DNA of 21,408 nucleotides from an uncultured Rhodospirillaceae bacterium (lineage in GTDB: Bacteria; Pseudomonadota; Alphaproteobacteria; Rhodospirillales; UBA2165): NCBI GenBank assembly GCA_913041095.1, contig CAJWIB010000010.1, positions 1-21,408 of the forward strand, given 5' to 3'. Made by a program: the position numbers and the translations under genes. The notes beneath the pieces are model-generated. The model saw only the letters and a list, made by a program, of their open reading frames with translations. It did no database searches and was not told where the DNA came from. Each line of letters starts with the position of its first letter. The first letter of the stretch is position 1. Below, one piece after another: positions 7,287 to 15,073 of the stretch.

Positions 7287-7660
7287 CCTGCCTTCCCTTT
7301 ACATTTGCATAGACCACGCAAATGCTTTATCAGACCGTTAACGTCGACATCTAAGATCGTTTTGCTCCATGGCGGCATCAACGGTGATTTGCTTTGCGAC
7401 GGCCCGCCATCCATGATGATGCCACGAATATAATTGTCTGAAAGCTTGCTCATTTCTTTGGCATTGGTGAAATCTCGCGGCGTAACCGGGAAATCCTTGG
7501 TCACATTAGGACCTTTGCCTTTGCCTTCAAGGCCATGACATTGGGCACAATAGAATTTGAAGGTTTCCTCAGCGCCAGCAGCTGTTGCGGTTTGGCCGTT
7601 GATCAACCAGGCCAGCCCAAATACGGCGGCCAATAGAGATATTTTGATCAGTTTTTTCAT
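7283..7660 (-). CDS. Small periplasmic mono-haem cytochrome c
   Basis: A 125-residue protein with a Sec signal peptide (residues 1-28, basic start and ATAA end) and one haem motif, CAQCH, at 38-42. The domain layout is that of a class I cytochrome c: HGLEGKGKGPN follows the motif, and a PPW segment holding the probable distal Met (SPLMPPWS) comes later. An unusual Cys-rich end (CKCKGKAG) follows the fold. The gene lies 15 nt after the 220-residue di-haem cytochrome gene. It is probably a soluble electron shuttle for the neighbouring membrane complexes. The two C-terminal Cys could form a disulfide or bind metal; this is speculative. Confidence 0.88.
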   Translation of the reverse strand: MKKLIKISLLAAVFGLAWLINGQTATAAGAEETFKFYCAQCHGLEGKGKGPNVTKDFPVTPRDFTNAKEMSKLSDNYIRGIIMDGGPSQSKSPLMPPWSKTILDVDVNGLIKHLRGLCKCKGKAG

Positions 7661-7675
7661 TGCTCTATTCCATCC

Positions 7676-8338
7676 TTATTTGAGGTTGCTGACATGTTTG
7701 GCGACTTTTTTGAGATCCTTATCCTTCAAAATTCCAGCGAAGGTCGGCATCGCTTTGAACGGTTTGAAGTGCGTGGGGTTTTTTAAATAGGCATAAATCC
7801 AGTCAGGGTTGAGCCGCTTGCCGACACCAACCAAAGTCGGGCCACTGAAGCCACCGGTAACTTTGCCTTTTTTACTGGCTGATTGATGACAGCCGGTACA
7901 GGGCATTTTCTTAGTGAAGATTTTTTTGCCTTTGAGGCTTTTCTTCGGCTTAATAACACCGGCTTTAACTTCGCTGGTGGTTTTTCTCATCAAAAAGTCG
8001 GCGACATTAGCGGCATCACCAGCGGATAATTTGGGATGATCACCTGCATTCTTTTTGGTCAAAGAATTATAGGCTAAATGACGGATTGGTTTTGGGTCCT
8101 GGAGCCAGCCTTTGAGCCAAGCAGCTTGAAACTTAGAACCCGCATACCAAAGTTCTGGGCCTTTTTTGGCCAATTGGTCGGCAATATTTCTTTCCTTGGC
8201 CGGACCATCCGTATAGTGGCAGCCGGTACATTTTTTAGCCGCGAAGGCAGCTTTACCTGCACCTGCATCAGCATGTACTGTGCCGACAACAAAGCCCAAC
8301 AGGCCGATTGCCGCAAATGTGGTTAATATAAATCTCAT
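7676..8338 (-). CDS. Periplasmic di-haem cytochrome c
   Basis: A 220-residue protein. The start is ATG 8338, which has an AGGAG 7-8 nt upstream and opens directly into a Sec signal peptide (residues 1-23, ending VHA). The frame extends further upstream to 8500, but that part overlaps the preceding gene and is not signal-like. Two cytochrome c domains carry CTGCH at 37-41 and CTGCH at 147-151, joined by a Lys-rich linker (SLKGKKIFTKK). The first domain has the WLKGWLQDP element typical of c domains that occur in tandem; the second ends FKAMPTFAG, with the probable Met ligand. Strongly basic overall, it may dock with an acidic partner such as the Glu-rich membrane cytochromes in this window. 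It belongs to the transcript of cassette B and has no counterpart in cassette A. Confidence 0.87.
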   Translation of the reverse strand: MRFILTTFAAIGLLGFVVGTVHADAGAGKAAFAAKKCTGCHYTDGPAKERNIADQLAKKGPELWYAGSKFQAAWLKGWLQDPKPIRHLAYNSLTKKNAGDHPKLSAGDAANVADFLMRKTTSEVKAGVIKPKKSLKGKKIFTKKMPCTGCHQSASKKGKVTGGFSGPTLVGVGKRLNPDWIYAYLKNPTHFKPFKAMPTFAGILKDKDLKKVAKHVSNLK

Positions 8339-8373
8339 TTTCCTACTCCTTTTTTGCTGGCTTAGTTGCTCGA

Positions 8374-10035
8374 TTATGCAGTTTTTGCCAGCGCTTTTTT
8401 CATCAGCCAAATACCTAATCCACCCGTGATCAGGAAGGCCAACATTGCATAGACATAAATGACCATGGGCGTTGGTGCTTCGAGGAAGACGAAGTGCCAA
8501 GTTGACAAGCTCATTATCAGGCCATGCTCACCGTTCGAACCGTCCCAGGCATTAAGCGACATGGGAATGAACTTACCGGTGCTAAATTGAATATCGTTGC
8601 TGTCTTCAGTGACCAGCCGGCGTTTCATAACAACGCGCCAACGGCCGTCTTTCCATTCTGACGTCGCCGTCACCTGTTGCTGGTCTTTGGCTTGCGCCCT
8701 GGCCGGCTGCTGGTAACCGCGCGCAGTTGCCTCTTCCGCGCCCGACTTGGCTTTTTCCGCCAGATCAGCTTTCCATACCCAGAGGTTAACCGGGTTAGAA
8801 GAATTGCCTCGCAGGAAATGCGGTTTCTTAGTGCCGGGCTTAAACTTGGCTGGGAATTGCAACGCCACAGAATCACGGTAGGTTTCAAGCGCGCGGGGGA
8901 TCATGTCATTGGCGGCGACATAAGAATTAAAGGCGCCGACTTTGTTGATGTCTTTAGCTTTAAAGACCTTATCCATTTTGTGGATGGCATCTTTAAATGG
9001 ATCATCCCATTCCATCAGGAAAGCGATTTCCTTATTATTGAAGGCAGCTTTGACGGTCACCAATTCAATACTAGGATTTTGCCAGCGCGGAGCGGCGACA
9101 ACTTGGCCGGCCAAACGCATATCCATCGCCTCGGCCGTCTGCCAGGCAGTGTCGTCCGGTTTCAACGGCACTTCACCCTCGACTTTTTTGGCTTTGAGCA
9201 CCTGATGGCTGGTCAGCTGGTGCTGTAAGGATTTAATAAAATTAGCCAACGCCCAGCGGTCTTCATTGGAGAGTGCCTTAGCAAAGGATGGCATCGGTGT
9301 GCCGTTGATGCCAGTCGAAAAGCGCATATAGATGTCTTCAACGTTACTGCCACCTTTGATTTTCCACGGCAGGGTGACGTTGCGAATACGGATCGGAAAA
9401 CCCCAATCATCTTTGCGGTCGAAAGCTTTCTGGCCATTGCCCCGGCCTTGCTTACCATGACATTCCCAGCATTTGGCTTTTAGGAAAATTTCTTTACCCT
9501 TGGCAATCAGCTCATCATTATAAGGCGGCAGGTTTGATGGCAGACTGACCAGCTTATTGGTTTTAATAGGATCAAGCTCTTCATCACCGAATTCCTGAGC
9601 GAAAGTCTTGATGTAGGCGATGACTTGCCAGCGTTTCTCTTCACTCAGGCCATTTTTAATAATTTCGCTATCGAAAGCCTGCATGCCGGTGCCCTGAAGG
9701 CCACGGCTAACCGTGCGGAACAGATCGGCATCGGTCGGCAGCTCACCCGATTGGGTTTTACGAAACTTAAATGTACCGAGGGTGAAATCACGCGGCCGGG
9801 GATCCATGTAATCGGCGGCCGGGCCATTACCATCGCCCAACAGCCCATGGCACATCGAGCAGCGGCGGATATAGATCTCGCGTCCTTTTTCAACGAATTC
9901 TTCAGTCGCTTCCGGCATCGGTTTTGCCGCCACATCGGCTGCAAGAACCGGCGAGTTAAAAAGTGCCGAAAGCGCGATAACGGCAGCAAAAGTAAATTTC
10001 ATAATGGTCGCTTTATTTCTCAAGCTGCCCCGCAT
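8374..10035 (-). CDS. Membrane-anchored di-haem cytochrome c fused to an ethylbenzene-dehydrogenase-type haem b domain (cassette B)
   Basis: A 553-residue paralogue of the 507-residue protein of cassette A. It starts at ATG 10035, in a TAATG overlap with the upstream stop and 8 nt after GGAG; an internal ATG at 10002 (MKFTF) has only a weak site. A signal peptide ends near residue 32 (PVLA). Haem motifs are CSMCH at 59-63 and CWECH at 189-193. The EB_dh-like haem b domain covers about 285-510, with FLMEWDD and a closing AWDGSN...TWHF block. A C-terminal helix sits at about 525-545. Compared with the A copy, the haem b domain has a longer insert, including a segment rich in Ala, Gln and Glu around residues 440-460. 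It probably forms the periplasmic c/b haem arm of the cassette B complex. Confidence 0.88.
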   Translation of the reverse strand: MRGSLRNKATIMKFTFAAVIALSALFNSPVLAADVAAKPMPEATEEFVEKGREIYIRRCSMCHGLLGDGNGPAADYMDPRPRDFTLGTFKFRKTQSGELPTDADLFRTVSRGLQGTGMQAFDSEIIKNGLSEEKRWQVIAYIKTFAQEFGDEELDPIKTNKLVSLPSNLPPYNDELIAKGKEIFLKAKCWECHGKQGRGNGQKAFDRKDDWGFPIRIRNVTLPWKIKGGSNVEDIYMRFSTGINGTPMPSFAKALSNEDRWALANFIKSLQHQLTSHQVLKAKKVEGEVPLKPDDTAWQTAEAMDMRLAGQVVAAPRWQNPSIELVTVKAAFNNKEIAFLMEWDDPFKDAIHKMDKVFKAKDINKVGAFNSYVAANDMIPRALETYRDSVALQFPAKFKPGTKKPHFLRGNSSNPVNLWVWKADLAEKAKSGAEEATARGYQQPARAQAKDQQQVTATSEWKDGRWRVVMKRRLVTEDSNDIQFSTGKFIPMSLNAWDGSNGEHGLIMSLSTWHFVFLEAPTPMVIYVYAMLAFLITGGLGIWLMKKALAKTA

Positions 10036-11000
10036 TATTCAGACTCCGGAATTCGTGGCGTCTTTTCGGCGAGGTCGTATTCCGCCAAAATTATTTTCCA
10101 CCGTTCTTCATCGGTGAGGTTCTTTTTCCATTCCGGCATGGCTGAATCCCAAGGCGTCGCCTCGGTCGGCAGGCCTGGTCCACCGTTCATCACCCGCCAG
10201 AAGGTGTAACCTTCGACAATCGTTTCGATGGTACCGTTATCGGTAAAGTTGATCGGGCGCAGCTTGAAACCATCCGCCATTGGACCGTCACCGGCCACAC
10301 TATCACCGTGACACGGGCGGCAGTTCATGGCGTAAAGTGCCCGACCTTCAAAGAGATCGATTTGATGCAGCGCCTGCTTGGCCGTCGCCTCGGTAATTTT
10401 TTCGGCTTTTAATTCAGCCAGTAGCTTTTTGACCGGTTCACCAGGTAGGAATTGCAAGGTATGGTCGGGATCGGCTTCTTCTTTCCAGGTATCGATGTCT
10501 TTTTGCACTTGCGGAATAAATTTGATTTCATCCTCTTTCACCTGCTCAATGAAGGTGGCAACCCGTTCCTTACTCGGTTCATTAAAGGGATTTTTTATGG
10601 CCTCGAACTTCTTTGGGAAATTCGATGACGGATGCTGAATACGCAGGCTCGACGGTAACTGCACCTTCGGTACGGTAATGTCGTAAATCTGCCAGCCGAC
10701 AATCAGCGGCACCACAACCAATACCACCAAACGAAAAGCTTTGGTATATTCACCCCGCAGCATTTTCCGGATCGGGCCCCAGAACTCTTCAAGGAACTCA
10801 TCGGAAAAAGTGACCAGGGCAAACAGCGCAACACAGGTCAGGGTCATATAGATAAAAACCAGGGTGCCCGGCACGGTGAGCGGAAACGGCAATGAGGTAA
10901 TATTTCGGGATACTGCCGGGATTATCCATTTGACGATCCCGTAGATCACCAGAATTGTCGCGACGACAGACCAAAAACGATTTATTTTAAATTTACTCAT
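10035..11000 (-). CDS. Three-helix membrane mono-haem cytochrome c (cassette B)
   Basis: A 321-residue protein with hydrophobic segments near residues 9-28, 44-65 and 90-106, then a periplasmic region with one haem motif, CRPCH, at 227-231. The cytochrome domain contains FWRVMNGGPGLP and SAMPEW, matching the FWRIATGGPGPP and SSMPIW of the cassette A copy, so the two are paralogues. This copy carries an extra charged, probably helical insert of roughly 65 residues (about 147-215) between the membrane anchor and the haem domain. Its stop overlaps the start of the next gene (TAATG). Its role is inferred as the electron relay between periplasmic carriers and the bd-like core. Confidence 0.87.
   Translation of the reverse strand: MSKFKINRFWSVVATILVIYGIVKWIIPAVSRNITSLPFPLTVPGTLVFIYMTLTCVALFALVTFSDEFLEEFWGPIRKMLRGEYTKAFRLVVLVVVPLIVGWQIYDITVPKVQLPSSLRIQHPSSNFPKKFEAIKNPFNEPSKERVATFIEQVKEDEIKFIPQVQKDIDTWKEEADPDHTLQFLPGEPVKKLLAELKAEKITEATAKQALHQIDLFEGRALYAMNCRPCHGDSVAGDGPMADGFKLRPINFTDNGTIETIVEGYTFWRVMNGGPGLPTEATPWDSAMPEWKKNLTDEERWKIILAEYDLAEKTPRIPESE
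10044..10047 (-). promoter_or_regulatory. Ribosome binding site that decides the start of the cassette B haem b/c fusion
   Basis: GGAG on the minus strand, 8 nt before ATG 10035 and inside the end of the preceding gene. It favours the TAATG-coupled start over the internal ATG at 10002. Confidence 0.6.
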
Positions 11001-11016
11001 TCTTTGTTCATCCGCC

Positions 11017-12000
11017 TTATTTTTTCTTGCCTTTTTGCATCAACATGAATGAAAGGACATCCTGATAGTCCTTCACGGTCATTTCTTCAGACAGATCATC
11101 CGGCATAACGCTTAACAGTTTGTCTTGGGTAATTTCCTTGATGTCGGATTTCTTAATCGAAACTTCGTCGCCATCCTTAGTGACCAGTTCAATTGTACCG
11201 TCTTCTTCACCGGCTTTTAGGCCAACAACTTTGCGCCCGTTTTTTTTAACAACGACATAAGTCTCAAAACCTTTGGTGATGTTCTTGGCCGGTTGGAGGA
11301 TCGCTTCCGAGATAAATTTAAGGCCTTTGGTGCCAATCGTTGAAAGATCGGGACCAACGTCACCGCGCTCACCCTCAAGCGAATGACAATCGCCGCAGGT
11401 TTCTTCATAGACTACTTTGCCATGCGAGGGATCACCACCACCGGCGGCCGACGCAACGGCAATTTTGCCGTAAAAGCCTTGGGTTATTTCGCCTGGCTTA
11501 TTGATTGCCGCGGCATCGAACTCACCGCCTTGCGATTGCAGATAGGCCACAGTTGCTTTGATTTCATCCAGGCTTAGCGAAATTGGCGGTGCATAAACTA
11601 CGGCCATTTCATTTTTGTAGCCTTTAACGACGTAGGCGCCGGGTTCGGCCAGGCTCTCGACCAGATAATCAAGAGCGGTAAATTTCTTGCCGGTTTTTTT
11701 CTCGCGTTCCTTGGCACGCTCAACGGCGCGCTCCCCCATCGGCAGCGGGAATTTCTCTCCGAACTGGCCATGATTGGGTCCACGCACCGCGCTGCCCCGG
11801 TCACCAACTGAATGACAGGTAAAGCAGCGGCCTTTGCCCCAGTATATCGCTTCACCACCTTCCGGTGTGACTTCAACGGCACCAGTCCTCGCCGCTTTCT
11901 TTTCACCACCCGTTAGCTCGGTGACCGAATAACCGACCCAGTTAAAGACGCCGAAAACCAGCAATAAGAAGATAAAAACTTTTCCAACAGCTTTTGCCAT
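11017..12000 (-). CDS. Membrane-anchored di-haem cytochrome c with heme-binding-type C-terminal extension (cassette B)
   Basis: A 327-residue protein with an N-terminal membrane helix (about residues 5-24) and two haem motifs, CFTCH at 59-63 and CGDCH at 202-206. The region after the second motif (VGPDLSTIGTKG, then ILQPAKNITKGFETY and GLKAGEEDGTIELV) resembles the 'putative heme-binding domain' extension seen in many large planctomycete and verrucomicrobial cytochromes (TIGR02603 type, from memory). The cassette A paralogue shares both haem domains but stops shortly after the ITKGFE/LSKGFE point. The gene lies 11 nt after the bd-like gene and 16 nt before the next cytochrome. It should act as the periplasmic electron entry or exit of the cassette B complex. 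Confidence 0.87.
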   Translation of the reverse strand: MAKAVGKVFIFLLLVFGVFNWVGYSVTELTGGEKKAARTGAVEVTPEGGEAIYWGKGRCFTCHSVGDRGSAVRGPNHGQFGEKFPLPMGERAVERAKEREKKTGKKFTALDYLVESLAEPGAYVVKGYKNEMAVVYAPPISLSLDEIKATVAYLQSQGGEFDAAAINKPGEITQGFYGKIAVASAAGGGDPSHGKVVYEETCGDCHSLEGERGDVGPDLSTIGTKGLKFISEAILQPAKNITKGFETYVVVKKNGRKVVGLKAGEEDGTIELVTKDGDEVSIKKSDIKEITQDKLLSVMPDDLSEEMTVKDYQDVLSFMLMQKGKKK

Positions 12001-12011
12001 AGAGTTATTCC

Positions 12012-14207
12012 TTACTCGCCCGGCTGTTTTCTGGCGGTAGTAGATTGCTGGTTTTCATGTTCGTCATCATGATCATCGCTATGTTCCTGGGCAGCCATGC
12101 CACCAATCCAGAACATGAAGGCGATGCCGACCATAAAAACCAGGAAACTCGTACCGACCATTTGGGTCATGGTGAAATTGCTCGGCGTAAACGACCACTC
12201 GGAGGTATCGCGCATGACACCAAAGATGTGCCAATCGCCTCTGAGACCGGAGCGGATAAAGCCCATCAGGCCCATATTCAGCGTGATCACGAAGGTTAGC
12301 AACAGCAGCGCATATTGACTGCGGATGGTCATCTTACCCCATTTCATCGGGCCGATTTCCTTGGCTGATCTGAATAAATAGAGATCAATCGCAGTGACCA
12401 GGATCAGGCAGGCGATGAGTTGCAGGAATTGCGCCACGGCGACGTTGCGTAAAAACGGCGATGCCTGCTCCATGACCACAAAGCCATAGACCCCTAAGAA
12501 GATTGTCACATTGAACGCGGTCACCGCCATGTAGAGACCTTGCGCCAGCTTGCCACGGTCACGCAGCGCCAGCAAAACGGTTATCACCGCAACAACGCAG
12601 TTAAAGACCAGCAGATAACCAACGGTGCGGAAAAACTCAGCCCGATCAGCCGGCAGATCAAGATGCGCCGGATCCATGGTGATCAAGGTCACCGCATATT
12701 GACCGACAATGAACACTGCCAGAGCGCCAGCGAGAGAAATAACAACTGCCGGGGCCCGGCCTTGCTGGGAGATCGGCACAATATCACTTTTATTGCCACG
12801 CCGGTAGAGCAAGAAGCTGAAGAAAGTTGCGAGAATGATCAGATTGATCACCGCGTTCTTGGCCGGCATCAGGCCTAAGAATTTAAGCGTCGGATGATAT
12901 TGTGAGCCACCCATTTCGCTGACTTCCTGACCAGTTAGCGGCAGATTGTGCGGTGTCAGCCAGACGGCAAAGGAAACGCAGAGCGCAAACAATATATATT
13001 TGATGTATTTGTAATAGCGATCCGAGCCTGGTATCCGGGTCATGCCACTCCAGAGATAGTAGTTGGTAATCAAGAATATTGAACCGACCAGCAACGCCTG
13101 GATGATAAAGGTCCAGGAAAAGTCGCCGCCCATCATGTTGTTACCCATGACGGCGCTATTGGAGTAAACCTCGCGGCCGAGATAGTAGCCAGCAAAGGGC
13201 AGCGGGATCAGGGCGGCAACGGCAACCAGATTGGCAATATAACCCATCCAATCGTAATGCGCTTTTTCGGCTTGGTTTTTGGAGCCAATAAATTTCACGG
13301 CCGCATAGGAGCCTGCGACCAGGCCACCAAAGGCAAGGTTACCGAGCATGCGGTGGACCGCAATCGGTGTTGCCAAGATATTTTCGAAGGCGACCCAGAC
13401 ATGATCGGTTAAGGCGCCGGCCTCATTAACGCCAGCCGGGCTCATCATGAAACCGGCCATCGAATTAGCCGCCTGCATGATCGCCGTACCAACAACGTTC
13501 AACGTAATGCCGATGAAGATATGCGTGCTCTTGAGGTCCTTCATCAGATAGAAGCCAATGGACATCGGCAGCAGGTAGAGGAGCGCCATAAACACGCGTG
13601 TATCGCCACGCATTTTCCAGCCAATAATGTCGAAGAAGAACAGGACAGTTACGACAAAAAGCGCAACGCCGATTGTTTTGAAGATTATCTGCAGGCGAGC
13701 GCTGTAAGGCGTCCGGTTCTGCATCGCATTCCAGCCATAATAGTAAATGTAGAGGGCAAAGGTTTCAGCAAAGAACAGCAGCGCATAGACAAACATGACG
13801 TCTTTGAATGTGCTGGCCATATAGCCCATGAAAGTCGGGTAAAGTGAGAACAGCGCAAAAGCCAACATACCGCCAAAGGCTGCTGTGGTGGCATAAGCGA
13901 CACTTAGTAGAGAAGTAAATTCATAGGCCAGTTTGTCATAGCGCTGGTCATTGCTGCGCCAGCCGACAATTTCGATAATGACCGCAAATAATGGTACACC
14001 CAGCACGAAGGCACCGAAAAACAGATGCATTTGCGCCAGGAACCAAACGACTTTACGGGAATCCAATCCCAGAACTTGGCGGTAGACGTTGGCTTCCTGC
14101 GCCAGCGCTGGAAAAGCGAAAAAAATTATTGCAATGAGCGCGCCGGCTATTACCGCCTGACGCCGCCTTGTTTTGGCCAAGAAAACGGGTTCACGAGATG
14201 AATACAA
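12012..14207 (-). CDS. Cytochrome bd-like oxidase core protein with extra helices, CydA-related (cassette B)
   Basis: A 731-residue polytopic protein, starting at TTG 14207 with GGAG 7 nt upstream. After a signal-like first helix, the CydA-like part follows: His61 in AQMHLFF, FFAETFALYIYYYGW (Glu148), ANSMAGFMMSPAG, and His285 in AVHRMLGN. As in the cassette A copy, the GRQPW quinol loop is not found, and the TPH, MPAKN and WHIFGVMRD segments are kept. Compared with A it has two extra helices around residues 172-222 and more helices in the C-terminal third. It ends in a tail rich in His, Asp and Glu (EHSDDHDDEHENQQ), which could bind metal. Such bd-like proteins are proposed oxidases in nitrite-oxidising bacteria. 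Oxygen as the substrate here is an inference; NO or another acceptor is possible. Confidence 0.85.
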   Translation of the reverse strand: MYSSREPVFLAKTRRRQAVIAGALIAIIFFAFPALAQEANVYRQVLGLDSRKVVWFLAQMHLFFGAFVLGVPLFAVIIEIVGWRSNDQRYDKLAYEFTSLLSVAYATTAAFGGMLAFALFSLYPTFMGYMASTFKDVMFVYALLFFAETFALYIYYYGWNAMQNRTPYSARLQIIFKTIGVALFVVTVLFFFDIIGWKMRGDTRVFMALLYLLPMSIGFYLMKDLKSTHIFIGITLNVVGTAIMQAANSMAGFMMSPAGVNEAGALTDHVWVAFENILATPIAVHRMLGNLAFGGLVAGSYAAVKFIGSKNQAEKAHYDWMGYIANLVAVAALIPLPFAGYYLGREVYSNSAVMGNNMMGGDFSWTFIIQALLVGSIFLITNYYLWSGMTRIPGSDRYYKYIKYILFALCVSFAVWLTPHNLPLTGQEVSEMGGSQYHPTLKFLGLMPAKNAVINLIILATFFSFLLYRRGNKSDIVPISQQGRAPAVVISLAGALAVFIVGQYAVTLITMDPAHLDLPADRAEFFRTVGYLLVFNCVVAVITVLLALRDRGKLAQGLYMAVTAFNVTIFLGVYGFVVMEQASPFLRNVAVAQFLQLIACLILVTAIDLYLFRSAKEIGPMKWGKMTIRSQYALLLLTFVITLNMGLMGFIRSGLRGDWHIFGVMRDTSEWSFTPSNFTMTQMVGTSFLVFMVGIAFMFWIGGMAAQEHSDDHDDEHENQQSTTARKQPGE

Positions 14208-14214
14208 TTACCTA

Positions 14215-14218
14215 CTCC
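14215..14218 (-). promoter_or_regulatory. Ribosome binding site supporting the TTG start of the cassette B bd-like gene
   Basis: GGAG (in GGAGTAGG, minus strand) lies 7 nt before TTG 14207. No in-frame ATG exists nearby, so this site is the main support for a TTG start. Confidence 0.55.
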
Positions 14219-14247
14219 GCTTTACGAACTGAATTAGCTGAAAAAAA

Positions 14248-15030
14248 TTACTTGGCCTTAAAGGAGAAATTCGCTGCTGCTTTGCCGCCTCCCTTGACGG
14301 TGATTTTGGATTTTATAACACCAAGGCGCGGGTGCCAGGCTTTGACCGTGTATTTACCAGCTGGAACGTTATCCAAAGAATAGGTGCCGTCATCTTTAAC
14401 CACGACTGCATACGGATTTTTTGGCGCCATCATGAAACCGAACATGAAGTTATGAGCTTCACAGTTGATTGAGATATAAGGCGAGCGGCGGGGTTTCAAA
14501 TCCTGCTTGATATCGCCTGGATCAGGCTGACCGAAATTGAACACCGTCCGTTTGACGACACGTTTCTTTTCAACGCCAATCATCTCGCGGGTATTAATGT
14601 TATGCAGCACGCCTTTGTCACTATTGCGGATAATCACCGGGCCCGGTTGAATAACTTGCGCCCAAGGTCGGAACCGGCAGCCTTTTTGATTGATCAGATA
14701 GTTACCGCCTTTGGGCTTATCCCATTTCTTGCCGGCTTTGATTTTATGGATGAAAACGAAAGTGCCGCGAAGTGCACCGTCTTTAACGTCGATCCAAACA
14801 ACTTCCCGTTCACCTTTACCACAGACATCCGGGTTTTTGGTGATCAAAATTTTCTCAACGCCTTCGGCCGGAACGGCGCCATTAAAAGTGACTTTACCGG
14901 AAATGCTGCCACCGTTTGATACAGCGCCTGCTTTATATTTGGCTTTTGCCGCCTGGGAATCAGTTGAAATACCAGTTGTTAAATTCAAGCCAACCGCTGT
15001 CACAACTGCAATTTTCATTAAGAGTTTCAT
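14248..15030 (-). CDS. Periplasmic cupredoxin (type 1 copper) protein with carboxypeptidase-regulatory-like parts
   Basis: A 260-residue protein with a Sec signal (residues 1-28). The start is ATG 15030 with AGGTAGGA just upstream. A beta-rich first part (GGSISGKVTFNGAVP) resembles carboxypeptidase-regulatory-like domains. A cupredoxin-like core follows: His143 in VLHNIN, then Cys190, His193 and Met196 in INCEAHNFMFG. The Cys-x2-His-x2-Met spacing is the amicyanin type of blue-copper site. The C-terminal segment (YSLDNVPAGKYTVKAWHPRLG) is again of the regulatory-like beta type found in 'methylamine utilisation-like' proteins. It likely carries electrons between the molybdenum/Rieske enzyme and the membrane complexes; it is the first gene after an FNR-like promoter and sits 40 nt before the bd-like gene. 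Copper binding is predicted from motifs only. Confidence 0.8.
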   Translation of the reverse strand: MKLLMKIAVVTAVGLNLTTGISTDSQAAKAKYKAGAVSNGGSISGKVTFNGAVPAEGVEKILITKNPDVCGKGEREVVWIDVKDGALRGTFVFIHKIKAGKKWDKPKGGNYLINQKGCRFRPWAQVIQPGPVIIRNSDKGVLHNINTREMIGVEKKRVVKRTVFNFGQPDPGDIKQDLKPRRSPYISINCEAHNFMFGFMMAPKNPYAVVVKDDGTYSLDNVPAGKYTVKAWHPRLGVIKSKITVKGGGKAAANFSFKAK

Positions 15031-15073
15031 GTCTTCCTACCTCTTTTAAGACTTATTCAAATTCTATTGTGCT

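Noticed and set aside
8339..8500. Longer N-terminus for the 220-residue di-haem cytochrome
   Set aside because: This part overlaps the previous gene and is not signal-like, whereas ATG 8338 has an AGGAG and a signal peptide directly after it.
1797..10035. Nitrite oxidoreductase gamma subunits (NxrC)
   Set aside because: The haem b domains are of that type, but they are fused to two c haems and no NxrA/NxrB genes are present in the window.
9625..10209. Plus-strand open frame of 194 codons
   Set aside because: It lies wholly opposite two clear cytochrome genes, and its product has no domain, signal or motif; it is an antisense shadow.
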